From the NCBI RefSeq assembly GCF_030411995.1, contig NZ_JASNRC010000006.1, positions 186,001 through 250,000 on the forward strand: 64,000 nucleotides of DNA, read 5' to 3'. The stretch is from Massilia sp. YIM B02769. GTDB lineage: Bacteria; Pseudomonadota; Gammaproteobacteria; Burkholderiales; Burkholderiaceae_D. Made by a program: the position numbers and the translations under genes. How positions within the stretch are numbered: position 1 is the first letter of the stretch; each line of letters begins with the position of its first letter. Shown here in pieces: positions 1-8,948 of this stretch. The notes beneath the pieces are model-generated. The model was given only the letters and a program-made list of their open reading frames with translations, made no database searches and had not been told where the DNA came from.

Positions 1-133
1 CGTTATGGCCGCCCTGGAAACGAACGACGCCGGCCGCATGGTCGGTCAGCCAGTCGACGATTTTGCCCTTGCCTTCATCGCCCCACTGGGTGCCGATGAC
101 GACGACGTTCTTTGCCACGGTAGTATTTGACAT
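1..133 (-). CDS. purA: Adenylosuccinate synthetase, N-terminal fragment
   Basis: This is the first ~44 codons of PurA; the gene runs off the left edge of the window. PurA joins IMP and aspartate with GTP to form adenylosuccinate in AMP synthesis. The visible N-terminus contains the family's GTP-binding signature [18 protein letters not shown], followed by FQGGHN. The ATG at 133 lies three bases after the hisZ stop codon, so the two genes are almost certainly co-transcribed. The hflX-hflK-hflC-hisZ-purA order is common in Burkholderiales. Confidence 0.95.
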   Translation of the reverse strand, partial: MSNTTVAKNVVVIGTQWGDEGKGKIVDWLTDHAAGVVRFQGGHN

Positions 134-136
134 CAC

Positions 137-1297
137 TTAACCTAAGTTTTTGAGAATCCAATTTCCATCTTCGAGGACGAGCACGCGGTCGCACTCGAAC
201 TCGTCCTGAACATTATCGTGACCCGGCATGGACTGGATCACGACTTCGCCTGCCTTGCGCAGGTCAGCGATTTTTTCGCGCAGCTCCGGCGCGTTGCCCC
301 AGGGGGCGCGGATCGAATGCTTGCGCTCTGCCGTCGGCAGCAACCGCGCCAGCTCGCGCAAGTCGAGCGAGAAGCCGGTGGCAGGACGTGCGCGCCCGAA
401 TGCTTCGCCCACGTGGTCGTAGCGCCCGCCCCTGGCGACTGCGTTCGGCAGGCCCGGCACGTAGAGCGCGAACATGGCGCCGCTTTCGTACTGGTAGCCG
501 CGCAGGTCGGCCAGGTCGATCGCGACCTCGGCGCGCTTGAAGGCGCCGGCCGCCAGGGCAGCCAGTTCCGCCAGTGCGCGGGTGATGCCGGGCAAAGCCG
601 GCAGGATGTCTTTCGCGCGCGCCAACACCTCGACGTCGCCGTACAGGTTCGGCAGCGCGAGCAGCGCGTCGCGCGTTACCGGCGCGTAATCGCGGGTCAG
701 CTCGGCCAGGCCGGGCACGTCTTTTGCGCGCAGCAGTGCGGTGATCTGGGCTTCGTCTTTTTTCGCCGCCGCGTCTTCGGCCAGCAGCGCGCGCAGCACG
801 CCGACGTGGGCCATGTCGAGGCGCACTTCCGTGAAACCGGCCAGGGCGACCGAGGCCAGGGCGAGTTCCTGGATCTCGGCGTCGGCTTCCAGGCCGGCGT
901 GGCCGTAGATCTCGGCGCCGATCTGGATCGGCTCGCGCGTGGCGTGCAGGCCCGACGGACGGGTGTGCAGGACGCTGCCGGCATAGCAGAGGCGGGTGAC
1001 GGAGTTACGGTTCAGCAGGTGCGCATCGATGCGGGCGACTTGCGTGGTCATGTCGGCGCGCAGGCCGAGCAGGCGGCCGGACAGCTGGTCGATCAGCTTG
1101 AAGGTGCGCAGGTCGGTATCTTGCCCGGCGCCGGCCAGCAGCGACTCGACGTATTCGAGCATCGGCGGCATGACCAGTTCGTAGCCGTACAGGCGGAAGG
1201 TGTCGAGCATCGTGCGGCGCAGATCTTCGATCTTGCGGGCTTCGGACGGCAAGACGTCGGCGATATTCTCGGGCAGGAGCCAGTTCGGCATGGGCAA
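137..1297 (-). CDS. hisZ: ATP phosphoribosyltransferase regulatory subunit HisZ
   Basis: HisZ is a catalytically inactive paralogue of histidyl-tRNA synthetase that binds the short form of HisG and makes it feedback-sensitive at the first step of histidine synthesis. The 386-residue product has the class II synthetase-like core with [12 protein letters not shown] near the N-terminus, the motif-2-like stretch [13 protein letters not shown] and a late GGRYDHV. Length is normal for the family. A second Met two codons in is an equally good start. True histidyl-tRNA synthetase (hisS) is present at 8.9 kb, which supports the paralogue reading. Confidence 0.93.
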   Translation of the reverse strand: MPMPNWLLPENIADVLPSEARKIEDLRRTMLDTFRLYGYELVMPPMLEYVESLLAGAGQDTDLRTFKLIDQLSGRLLGLRADMTTQVARIDAHLLNRNSVTRLCYAGSVLHTRPSGLHATREPIQIGAEIYGHAGLEADAEIQELALASVALAGFTEVRLDMAHVGVLRALLAEDAAAKKDEAQITALLRAKDVPGLAELTRDYAPVTRDALLALPNLYGDVEVLARAKDILPALPGITRALAELAALAAGAFKRAEVAIDLADLRGYQYESGAMFALYVPGLPNAVARGGRYDHVGEAFGRARPATGFSLDLRELARLLPTAERKHSIRAPWGNAPELREKIADLRKAGEVVIQSMPGHDNVQDEFECDRVLVLEDGNWILKNLG

Positions 1298-1463
1298 CAG
1301 CTAATGGATTGTTAAGATTGATGCAATAAGGCGCGCTCGAACGTGCGAAGTCGTCGCCGAATCGGCAATTTTACCTGAAAATGCGGCGGGGCTGGCGGTT
1401 GATGTTGCTTGAAGAGCTCGTTCGGTCGCAAGCGTCGATTCATGGCCGCATAAGCCGAAGGGG

Positions 1464-1573
1464 CGTAGGGTGAACGGGTCCCCCGTCCACGCGTTCACGG
1501 AAACGATGCACACCACGGTCGCGATCGGCATCGGTTAGTTGAACGCGTGGACGGCAGAGCCGTCCACCCTACG
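1464..1573. repeat. GTAG-head palindromic repeat, inverted doublet (hisZ-hflC gap)
   Basis: The left arm starts GTAGGGTG and holds the stem ACGG/CCGTCCACGCG with one mismatch. The right arm, about 40 bases on, is the mirror: CGCGTGGACGGC, loop, GCCGTCCACCCTAC. It belongs to the repeat family found throughout this window, in the GGACGG stem class. The 450-base gap 1298-1747 otherwise holds only a degenerate third copy (1625-1662) and the hflC terminator; I see no gene in it. Confidence 0.8.
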
Positions 1574-1624
1574 TTTCTGTGCGGTCGCTGACGGATGCAA
1601 TGATGCCGCGTTGACGCATCGTTC

Positions 1625-1662
1625 CGCGTGGGCAGGGAGTGCCTTGCGCGGCCCGGCCCACC
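1625..1662. repeat. Degenerate long-loop copy of the same repeat
   Basis: The pattern CGCGTGGGC, then an enlarged loop, then GCGCGGCCCGGCCCACC resembles a single arm of the repeat family with an expanded loop. The segment GGCCCGG(C/T)CCACC recurs in the long-loop arms at about 40985 and 57385, which is why I count it as a decayed relative rather than chance. There is no GTAG head here. Confidence 0.45.
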
Positions 1663-1698
1663 GCACGGGAGCCGATATCAATATGCGGCGACCACGAA

Positions 1699-1727
1699 TA
1701 AAAAAACGCCGCGGGGTGCGCGGCGTC
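1699..1727 (-). terminator. Rho-independent terminator after hflC
   Basis: Read on the minus strand, an 8-bp stem (ACGCCGCG pairing with CGCGGCGT, 1706-1713 with 1719-1726) closes a 5-base loop. It is followed by a run of seven T (1700-1706 as A on the plus strand). It lies 20-50 bases after the hflC stop and would separate hfq-hflXKC from hisZ-purA. Confidence 0.8.
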
Positions 1728-1747
1728 TTTGGCATGCTGCTCGGCGA

Positions 1748-2623
1748 TTATTTGCTGCCCGGATTCTTGAAGTACTTGAAGTACTCCGAATTCGAATCGA
1801 TCACCATCACATCGCCCTGGGCCTTGAAGCTGGCGCGATAAGCTTCGAGCGAACGATAGAACTTGTAGAACTCCGGATTCTTGCCAAACGCTTCCGCATA
1901 GATCGCGGACGCTTTCGCATCGCCCTCGCCCTTGATCTTCTCGGCTTCGCGGAAGGCTTCGGCCAGGATCACGGTGCGCTGGCGGTCGGCGTCGGCGCGG
2001 ATCTTCTCGCTTTCGGCCGAACCGGTCGAACGCAGTTCATTGGCTACGCGCACCCGCTCGGCGCGCATGCGGTCGTAGACCGAGTCGTTGATCTGATCGA
2101 TGTAGTCCACGCGCTTCAGGCGCACGTCGACGATGCCGACGCCGATCTGCTTGGCCTCGGCCACGACCTTGTCGCGCACGGCATCCATCACGCGGCCGCG
2201 CTCGCCGGAAATCACTTCGCGCACGGTGCGCTTGGTGATCTCGTCGTTCAGGGCCGCCTTGACGATCTGCGACATGCGGTTGCGGGCGGCGCGCTCGTCG
2301 CCGTTGAAGCTGACGTAGTACAGGCGCGGCTCGACGATGCGCCATTTGACAAAGGCGTCGACCAAGATGTTCTTTTTCTCGGACGTGATGAAGCGGTCGG
2401 CATCGGGCGTATCCAGGGTCAGGATGCGCTTGTCGAGATAGATCACGTTCTGGAACGGCGGCGGCAGCTTGAAGTGCAGGCCCGGCTCGGCGATCACTTC
2501 GCGCACTTCACCAAGGGCGAAGACAATCGCGAAGCGGCGCTGGTCGACCACGAACACCGTCGAGGACAGCAGCATCAGGGCAATGAAGCCCGCCACGAAA
2601 ATGGTTACGAGGCGGCTCATCAA
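1748..2623 (-). CDS. hflC: Protease modulator HflC (SPFH/band 7)
   Basis: HflC pairs with HflK in a large periplasm-facing membrane complex that encloses FtsH and tunes its proteolysis. The 291-residue product has one N-terminal transmembrane segment (about residues 5-24), then a band-7/SPFH domain and a long charged helical region rich in Ala/Glu (about 190-250) ending in YAEAFGKNPEFYKFYRSL, typical of HflC. Its ATG overlaps the hflK stop by four bases, indicating translational coupling. Confidence 0.95.
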   Translation of the reverse strand: MMSRLVTIFVAGFIALMLLSSTVFVVDQRRFAIVFALGEVREVIAEPGLHFKLPPPFQNVIYLDKRILTLDTPDADRFITSEKKNILVDAFVKWRIVEPRLYYVSFNGDERAARNRMSQIVKAALNDEITKRTVREVISGERGRVMDAVRDKVVAEAKQIGVGIVDVRLKRVDYIDQINDSVYDRMRAERVRVANELRSTGSAESEKIRADADRQRTVILAEAFREAEKIKGEGDAKASAIYAEAFGKNPEFYKFYRSLEAYRASFKAQGDVMVIDSNSEYFKYFKNPGSK

Positions 2624-3927
2624 CGGCTCTCCCTGTCACGTGAGGTATCGCGGCTGCGCGAGTCGCGCTGGCGCACCGCTTCGATGTTTTGCAGGACTTC
2701 CTGCGAAGTCGATCCTTGCGCGGCCGCGCCCTGCTGGGCCGGCGCCTGCACCGGGCCCGAGTGCGCACGGCCGACATTCGCGTCGTTCGCGGCGACCTGG
2801 GCGACCAGCTTGTCCAGCGGCAGGTACAGCAGGTTGGAACCCGACTTGGCGTCGACCATCACCTTCGTGGTGTTGCTGAAGATCGATTGCATGGTGTCGA
2901 GGTACATGCGGTCGCGGGTCACGCCCGGGGCCTTGGCATACTCGGCCACCACCTGGTTGAAGCGCGAGGCGTTACCGGTGGCGTTTTCGATGACCATTGA
3001 GCGGTAGGCCGACGCGTCTTCCAGCAGGCGATTCGCGGCGCCGCGCGCACGCGGGATCACGTCGTTGGCGTAGGCCTGGCCTTCGTTGCCGGCGCGCGCG
3101 CGGTCCTGGCCGGCTTTCACGGCGTCATCGAAAGCGCTCTGCACCTGCTCAGGCGGCTGCACGTTCTGCATGGTCACGTTGGTGATCAGGACGCCCAGCT
3201 TGTAGCGGTCGACGATGGCCTGCATCATGGTGTGGACGTCGACGGCCACCTTTTCGCGGCCTTCGTACAGCACGAAGTCCATCTTGCTCTTGCCCACCAC
3301 TTCGCGCACCGCCGTTTCGGCGATCTGGTGCACGCTGGTGTCCTGGTCGCGGTTGTTGAAGACCCAGGCGACCGGGTCCTTCAGGGTGTACTGCACCGCA
3401 AACTGGATGTCGATGATGTTTTCGTCGTCGGTCAGCATCAGCGCTTCGGCCGGCTGCTTGTTGCGCACGTTGTCGCGGTAGCCGATTTCGGCGGTACGCA
3501 CCTGCGAGACGTTGACGGTTTCGTGGGCCTGGATCGGGGCCGGCCAGCGCCAGTTGAAGCCGGCGCCGGTGGTGTGGCTCAGGCGGCCGAAGGTGGTCAC
3601 CACGCCGACCTGGCCTTCCTGGACGATGAAGGCGCCGCTGGCGAGCCAGATCAGCACGACGATGAAGCCGATCACGGTGGCCGTGATGCCGGCGCCCCGC
3701 CCTTCCGAGCGGTACGGTCCGCCGGCGTCGCCGCCGTTGTTGCCGCGGCCGCCGAACAGGCGGTTCAGGCGCGCATTGAAGTCGCGCCACATCTGGTCGA
3801 GATCGGGCGGACCTTCACCCGGACGGCGGCCCTCCTGGGCCTTGGGGTCACGCTTGGGATTGTTACCCCAGCGCGGATCGTTCAGCGACAGTTTGACGCC
3901 AAAACGTTTAAGTAAGGAAACGAGCAT
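2620..3927 (-). CDS. hflK: FtsH protease activity modulator HflK
   Basis: This is the partner of HflC in the FtsH-associated membrane complex. The 435-residue product has a Gly/Arg/Pro-rich cytoplasmic N-terminus (about 1-80) with the HflK-typical DPRWGNN, one transmembrane segment (about 82-102), an SPFH domain with GFNWRWPAPI, and a helical tail with repeated Gln/Arg. It starts three bases after the hflX stop and overlaps hflC by four bases, so hflX, hflK and hflC form one transcription unit. Confidence 0.95.
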   Translation of the reverse strand: MLVSLLKRFGVKLSLNDPRWGNNPKRDPKAQEGRRPGEGPPDLDQMWRDFNARLNRLFGGRGNNGGDAGGPYRSEGRGAGITATVIGFIVVLIWLASGAFIVQEGQVGVVTTFGRLSHTTGAGFNWRWPAPIQAHETVNVSQVRTAEIGYRDNVRNKQPAEALMLTDDENIIDIQFAVQYTLKDPVAWVFNNRDQDTSVHQIAETAVREVVGKSKMDFVLYEGREKVAVDVHTMMQAIVDRYKLGVLITNVTMQNVQPPEQVQSAFDDAVKAGQDRARAGNEGQAYANDVIPRARGAANRLLEDASAYRSMVIENATGNASRFNQVVAEYAKAPGVTRDRMYLDTMQSIFSNTTKVMVDAKSGSNLLYLPLDKLVAQVAANDANVGRAHSGPVQAPAQQGAAAQGSTSQEVLQNIEAVRQRDSRSRDTSRDRESR

Positions 3928-3930
3928 AGG

Positions 3931-5160
3931 CTAGTGGGGCCCGAGATGGGTGGAGGTTGGAATACTTGCGCCGAAGTCGTCGTCCGACCCATCCGATTGG
4001 TCGGATGCGTCCGACGCCTTCGTCGCGGCATCGTCCTGCTCTTCGTTTTTAGCGCTCAGGCCAGGCGCGGAGCCGGCTGCCTCGACGATTGCATCGCGCA
4101 ACAGATCGAGGCCGGCGCCGCTGCGGGCGCTGATAAAAACGCGGCTGATTTTATCATATTCATCACGTTCGACCCCGGGCTGGAGGTCGGCCGCGTCAAT
4201 CTTGTTCCACACAAGGATCTGCGGAATATGGTCTGCGCCGATTTCGCGCAGGACGTCGTTGACCTGTTCGATCTGTTCCATGCGCACCGGCGAGGAACCA
4301 TCGACCACATGCAGCAGCAGGTCGGCGTGAATCGTTTCTTCCAGGGTGGCGCGGAAAGCGGCAACCAGCTGGTGCGGCAATTCGCGCACGAAGCCGACGG
4401 TGTCGGAAATCACCACGCTGCCGACCTCGTCGTTGAGGTAGAGGCGGCGGCTGGTGGTGTCCAGGGTCGCGAACAGCTGGTTCGCCACATACACGCCGGC
4501 CTTGGTCAGCGTATTGAACAGGGTCGACTTGCCGGCATTCGTATAGCCGACGAGCGAGACCGAGAAGGTGTTGTTCCGGCCGCGCTGGCGGCGCTGGGTC
4601 TCGTGCTGCTTGCGCAGCTTGGTGAGACGGGCACGTAAGGCCTTGACGCGTTCGCCGATCAGGCGGCGGTCGGTCTCGAGCTGGGTTTCGCCGGGACCGC
4701 GCAAACCGATACCGCCCTTTTGCCGTTCCAGGTGGGTCCAGCCGCGGATCAGGCGCGTGGCCAGGTGCTGCAGCTGGGCCAGTTCCACCTGCAACTTACC
4801 CTCGTGGCTCTTGGCGCGCTGGGCGAAGATGTCGAGGATCAGGCTGGTGCGGTCGATGACGCGGCGGTTCAGGCGGCGCTCGAGGTTACGCTGCTGGGCG
4901 GGCGACAGGGCGTGGTTGAAGATGACGATGTCGGCATTGTCGACGGTCGCGGCCTGGGCGATCTCGTCGGCCTTGCCGCTGCCGACAAAATAGGCAGGAT
5001 CGGGGGCGGAACGTTTTGCGGTGATCGTGGTGATCGGCTCCGCGCCGGCCGAGCGCGCCAACAAGGCGAGCTCTTCGAGACTGGCGCTGAAGTCGACAGC
5101 GCCAAAATCGATGCCGACCAGCGCGGCGCGCATGGTACTTGTACCGAGGGCGTCAGCCAT
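3931..5160 (-). CDS. hflX: Ribosome-associated GTPase HflX
   Basis: HflX is a GTPase that splits stalled or stressed 70S ribosomes. The 409-residue product has the N-terminal HflX domain with glycine-rich GGIGLRGPGETQLETDRR (about 149-166) and a G domain with GYTNAGKS (205-212), DTVGF (253-257) and NKID (319-322). The C-terminal tail from about 375 is acidic and Ser/Asp-rich, longer and more variable than the core. It follows hfq by five bases, the usual hfq-hflX arrangement. Confidence 0.95.
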   Translation of the reverse strand: MADALGTSTMRAALVGIDFGAVDFSASLEELALLARSAGAEPITTITAKRSAPDPAYFVGSGKADEIAQAATVDNADIVIFNHALSPAQQRNLERRLNRRVIDRTSLILDIFAQRAKSHEGKLQVELAQLQHLATRLIRGWTHLERQKGGIGLRGPGETQLETDRRLIGERVKALRARLTKLRKQHETQRRQRGRNNTFSVSLVGYTNAGKSTLFNTLTKAGVYVANQLFATLDTTSRRLYLNDEVGSVVISDTVGFVRELPHQLVAAFRATLEETIHADLLLHVVDGSSPVRMEQIEQVNDVLREIGADHIPQILVWNKIDAADLQPGVERDEYDKISRVFISARSGAGLDLLRDAIVEAAGSAPGLSAKNEEQDDAATKASDASDQSDGSDDDFGASIPTSTHLGPH

Positions 5161-5165
5161 CGGCC

Positions 5166-5402
5166 TTACTCAGCTTCGGAATCGAGGTTGAGATTGACGG
5201 CGCGAGCCGGCACGACGGTGGAAATGGCATGCTTGTACACCATTTGGGTGACGGTATTGCGGAGCAGGACGACGTATTGGTCGAAGGACTCGATGTGGCC
5301 CTGCAGTTTGATCCCGTTGACCAGGTAGATCGAGACAGGGACATGCTCTTTGCGCAAGGCATTGAGGAATGGGTCTTGTAACAGTTGCCCTTTGTTGCTC
5401 AT
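5166..5402 (-). CDS. hfq: RNA chaperone Hfq
   Basis: Hfq is a hexameric Sm-like RNA chaperone that pairs small RNAs with mRNAs. The 78-residue protein has the Sm1 region ([20 protein letters not shown]), the Sm2 signature [12 protein letters not shown] and a short acidic tail, as in other betaproteobacteria. A GGAGC ribosome-binding site precedes the ATG. A 233-base gap separates it from der, so it probably has its own promoter there. Confidence 0.97.
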   Translation of the reverse strand: MSNKGQLLQDPFLNALRKEHVPVSIYLVNGIKLQGHIESFDQYVVLLRNTVTQMVYKHAISTVVPARAVNLNLDSEAE

Positions 5403-5597
5403 AACAGCTCCGTAATGTTGTTGTAGTTTAAAAATTGGAGGCTAATGCCGCCATTTCAAGTGGACGGGGCAAGATTCAGCTTTGCGAACGATGGCCTGCG
5501 GTTACTGTAACCTGTTTTACCCTTTTTTGTCGTACTGCTACGCTTAAGAAAACATTAAAACGAGCAATACAGCCCACGGGAGATGGCTTGCGCAGCG

Positions 5598-5617
5598 GCC
5601 CGGCGGGTTTGCCGGGC
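5598..5617 (-). terminator. Hairpin after der, possible terminator
   Basis: GCCCGGC and GCCGGGC form a 7-bp perfect stem around a 6-base loop, about 20 bases past the der stop. No T run follows on the minus strand, so intrinsic termination is uncertain; it could instead protect the der mRNA 3' end. Confidence 0.4.
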
Positions 5618-5635
5618 GCGCTTATCCGGATTGGA

Positions 5636-6979
5636 TTACCCTTCGCGCTTATCGAAAGGATTTTTACCGCTGCGCAGCTCGATCCGCAATGGCGTGCCGA
5701 TCAGGCTGAAGGTGTCGCGGAAGTGTTTTTCCAGGTAGCGTTTATACGGTTCCGTCACGCCGTCCAGGGCATTGCCGTGGATGACGATGACCGGCGGATT
5801 CTGGCCGCCCTGGTGGGCGTAGCGCATCTTCGGACGGGTGCCGCCCTTGCGCTTCGGTTCCTGCTTCTCGATCGCTTCCTGCAGCGCGCGGGTCAGGCGC
5901 GGGGTCGACAAATTCGCCGTCGCGGCCGCGTAGGCCGCATCGACCGACTTCATCAGCTGCGACACGCCGCTGCCCTTCAGCGCCGAGATGAACTTCATGT
6001 CGGCAAAGCCGAGGAAGTCGAGCTTGCGGTCGATGTCGTTCTTCACCTGGTCGCGCTGGTCGCTGGTCAAACCGTCCCACTTGTTGACGGCCACCACCAG
6101 CGCCCTGCCCGATTCCAGGATGAAGCCGGCGATGTGCGCATCCTGCTCGGAAATGTCCTGCTGGGCGTCCAGCATCAGCACGACCACGTTGGCTTCCGAC
6201 ACCGATTGCAGGGTCTTCACGACCGAGAATTTCTCGATCGCTTCGAACACCTTGCCGCGGCGGCGGATGCCGGCGGTGTCGATCAGGGTGTACTGCTTGC
6301 CGTCGCGCTCGAATGGCACTTCGATCGAGTCGCGGGTGGTGCCCGGCATGTCGAAGGCGATCACACGCTGCTCGCCGACCAGGGTATTGATCAGGGTCGA
6401 CTTGCCGACGTTCGGACGGCCGACCAGGGCGATCTTCACGCCGCGGTCCGCCGGCTCCAGTTCTTCCTCGTCGCTTGGGCGCTGGGCAAAGGCCAGGTCG
6501 AGCGCTTCGTTGACCAGGTCGTGCACGCCGTCGCCGTGAGCGGCGGAAATGACATACGGGTCGCCCATGCCCAGCTCGTAGAACTCGGCGGTGACCGAGG
6601 TGTACTTCATGCCCTCGGACTTGTTAATCACGAGCATGACCTGGCGGCCGGACTTGCGCAGGAAGTCGGTAATGGTCTTGTCGTGCGGGGTCAGGCCCTG
6701 GCGGCCGTCGACGATGAAGACGACGATGTCGGCTTCGGCCACGGCCTGCTTCGTCTGCAGGGCCATCTCGTGCATGATGCCTTCCTTGGCCACCGGCTCG
6801 AAACCGCCGGTATCGATGACCAGGAAGGGCCGCTCGCCGATCCGCCCCTCGCCGTAGTGGCGGTCGCGCGTCAGGCCAGGGAGGTCGGCCACCAGCGCGT
6901 CGCGCGAACGGGTCAGGCGGTTGAATAGGGTCGACTTTCCGACGTTCGGGCGACCAACGAGTGCAATTACCGGCTTCAT
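5636..6979 (-). CDS. der: Ribosome biogenesis GTPase Der (EngA)
   Basis: Der is an essential GTPase with two tandem G domains that helps mature the 50S subunit. The 447-residue product shows GRPNVGKS twice (9-16 and 187-194), DTGG (57-60) and DTAG (234-237), NKSE (119-122), and a C-terminal KH-like domain ending in a basic tail. Length and architecture are normal. It follows bamB by nine bases, the conserved bamB-der pair. Confidence 0.97.
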   Translation of the reverse strand: MKPVIALVGRPNVGKSTLFNRLTRSRDALVADLPGLTRDRHYGEGRIGERPFLVIDTGGFEPVAKEGIMHEMALQTKQAVAEADIVVFIVDGRQGLTPHDKTITDFLRKSGRQVMLVINKSEGMKYTSVTAEFYELGMGDPYVISAAHGDGVHDLVNEALDLAFAQRPSDEEELEPADRGVKIALVGRPNVGKSTLINTLVGEQRVIAFDMPGTTRDSIEVPFERDGKQYTLIDTAGIRRRGKVFEAIEKFSVVKTLQSVSEANVVVLMLDAQQDISEQDAHIAGFILESGRALVVAVNKWDGLTSDQRDQVKNDIDRKLDFLGFADMKFISALKGSGVSQLMKSVDAAYAAATANLSTPRLTRALQEAIEKQEPKRKGGTRPKMRYAHQGGQNPPVIVIHGNALDGVTEPYKRYLEKHFRDTFSLIGTPLRIELRSGKNPFDKREG

Positions 6980-6988
6980 GTATTTATT

Positions 6989-8143
6989 CTATTCGACCGC
7001 GATGGCGGCCACAGTTCCATTTTGTGTTTGAAAAATCAGGTTACTTCCGGCCACCAGCGGCGTGCCGCTGACAGCGCCGCCGTCGAGGGCGGCGCGCGCC
7101 AGGAACGACCCGTCCTCGCGCGACAGGAAGTGGATGTAACCCTGGTAGTCGCCGACCGCGACCGCACGGCCGTAGGACAGCGGCGTCGAGAGTGCGCGGA
7201 AGGCGAGCTTGTCGTTCTTCCAGACGCTGGCGCCGCTGTCGCGGGCAAACGCATGCACGGCGCCCTTGTCGTCGGCGGCGAAGACGAAACGCTGGTCGAC
7301 GGCCACGCCCACTTCCGAGGACAGGTCGCGGTTCCAGCGCGGCGAGCCCGACGCGAGCTCGAAGCAGGCCACGCGGCCCTGGTAGGATACGGCGCAGACG
7401 TCGGATTCGAAGATCACCGGGGCGCCGCCGATGTCGGTGACGCGTTCCAGTTCGGTGGCGCCGCGCGCCATGCCCACCTCGACTTCCCAGCGCGGAGCGC
7501 CGGTGGCCATCAGGAAGGACGTCAGCTTGCCGGCCGGCTGGGCCACGATCACGTCCTTGTCGTGCACCAGCATGCCCGGCGCGTTACGCAGGGTCAGCGG
7601 TGGCGACGGACGCTGCACGGTCCATTTCTTTTCGCCGGTGGCGGCATCGACGCCGACGATGCGATTGTCGATCGAACGCGCCACCACCATGCCCTGGCCG
7701 ACGGCCGGGGCGGACAGGATCTCGCTCGACAGCTGGGTCTTCCACAGCGCCTTGCCGTCCATGTCGAAGGCCATCAGCACGCCCTTGGCGGCGCCGACCA
7801 CGATCACGTTGCCGTCGGTGCCGACGCCGGCGGTCAGGTTCGAGCCGGCCTTGATGCGCCACATCGAACGGCCGTCCGCCGCCTCGACGCGGGCGATATC
7901 GCCCTCGGCGCTGGCCACGACCAGGGTGTTGCCGGCCAGCGCAGGCGAGAACTGGTAGCCCTTGGCCTTGCCGATATCGAGCTTCCATGCGGTACGCACG
8001 GCCATCGAGGCCTTCAGTTCTTCCAGCTTGGCCGGCTCGTTGGTCTTGTCTTTCGACGAGAAGGGATTCAGCGAACTCAAGGTCGAGCAGCCCGTCATCA
8101 GGGCCAGGACACCGACACCAACCAGCTTACGGGTAATACGCAT
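6989..8143 (-). CDS. bamB: Outer membrane protein assembly factor BamB (lipoprotein)
   Basis: BamB is a lipoprotein of the BAM complex that inserts beta-barrel proteins into the outer membrane. The 384-residue product begins with a lipoprotein signal whose lipobox LMTGC places the acylated Cys at residue 19. The rest is an eight-bladed PQQ-type beta-propeller with repeated G.V.A.DA.TG-like blade motifs (for example GVDAATGEKKW). It lies between yfgM and der, as in many proteobacteria. Confidence 0.95.
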   Translation of the reverse strand: MRITRKLVGVGVLALMTGCSTLSSLNPFSSKDKTNEPAKLEELKASMAVRTAWKLDIGKAKGYQFSPALAGNTLVVASAEGDIARVEAADGRSMWRIKAGSNLTAGVGTDGNVIVVGAAKGVLMAFDMDGKALWKTQLSSEILSAPAVGQGMVVARSIDNRIVGVDAATGEKKWTVQRPSPPLTLRNAPGMLVHDKDVIVAQPAGKLTSFLMATGAPRWEVEVGMARGATELERVTDIGGAPVIFESDVCAVSYQGRVACFELASGSPRWNRDLSSEVGVAVDQRFVFAADDKGAVHAFARDSGASVWKNDKLAFRALSTPLSYGRAVAVGDYQGYIHFLSREDGSFLARAALDGGAVSGTPLVAGSNLIFQTQNGTVAAIAVE

Positions 8144-8230
8144 ATTCTTTTAGCCTTGTTCTTAAGTCTGTAGAGGACGCAAAGCCCGCGCCCGCCTTGG
8201 CGGCATGGCGCGGGCCGTATCAAACGACGA

Positions 8231-8887
8231 TTACGCTGCGGCTTTCGGCGCTTCCGGGGCGGTACCGCCGATCGCTTCGAGCTTGATGCGCACCAGCTGG
8301 CTGCCCGGATGCTTCGGACCCATGGCGGCCAGTGCGGCAACGTAGGCGTTGCGGGCGTCGGCGATTTTGTTCTGCGCCACCAGCACGTCGCCCTTGCGGT
8401 CCTGCACTTCGGCCGAGAATTGCGGCAGGAACTTTTCGTTCAGCAGCTTCATGGCGCCATCGTAGTTCTTCTCGTCCAGCAGCACGCCGGCCAGGCGCAG
8501 TTTCGCGACTGACTGGTATTCGTCGTTGCCGTTGTCGACCACCCATTGCAGCTGGACCTTGGCGGTCTTCAGGTCGTTTGCTTCGAAGGCGGTCTTGGCG
8601 GCGGCCAGGGCGCTCATCTGGGCATACGCGGTGCGCTTGAACTTGTCCTGGATGTCGGCGGCGATGCGCTGGGCCTTGGCGTTGTCGTTGGCGATCACGG
8701 CCTCGGTCAGGGTGTCGTACAGGGCCGACGCTTCGGTCGACGACTTGCGCACGTGCTGGTTCCAGAAGTTATAGGCGGCAAAGGAGCCGAGCGCAATGAT
8801 CAGCACCCAGGTGATCAGGTTGCCGTACTTGGACCAGAAAGCCTTGAATGAGGCAATCTGTTCTTGTTCTTCGAGGTCGTATGCCAT
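8231..8887 (-). CDS. YfgM-like tetratricopeptide membrane protein
   Basis: The 218-residue protein has a short cytoplasmic N-terminus (MAYDLEEQEQIASFKAFW), one transmembrane helix (about 23-42) and a periplasmic TPR-like domain rich in Ala/Leu/Lys. This matches the YfgM family, an accessory SecYEG component that hands proteins to periplasmic chaperones. Its position between hisS and bamB is the canonical place for yfgM. Confidence 0.88.
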   Translation of the reverse strand: MAYDLEEQEQIASFKAFWSKYGNLITWVLIIALGSFAAYNFWNQHVRKSSTEASALYDTLTEAVIANDNAKAQRIAADIQDKFKRTAYAQMSALAAAKTAFEANDLKTAKVQLQWVVDNGNDEYQSVAKLRLAGVLLDEKNYDGAMKLLNEKFLPQFSAEVQDRKGDVLVAQNKIADARNAYVAALAAMGPKHPGSQLVRIKLEAIGGTAPEAPKAAA

Positions 8888-8948
8888 GGTCGTTCGTCTG
8901 TCTGATAATTATCGATGGATCGGGACTTCAGTGCTGTTGAAACGTCGC

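Noticed and set aside
1298-1747. A possible DUF2065-type small gene between hflC and hisZ
   Set aside because: I expected one from memory of related gene orders, but the gap holds only repeat arms and a terminator; no open frame gives a membrane-protein sequence.
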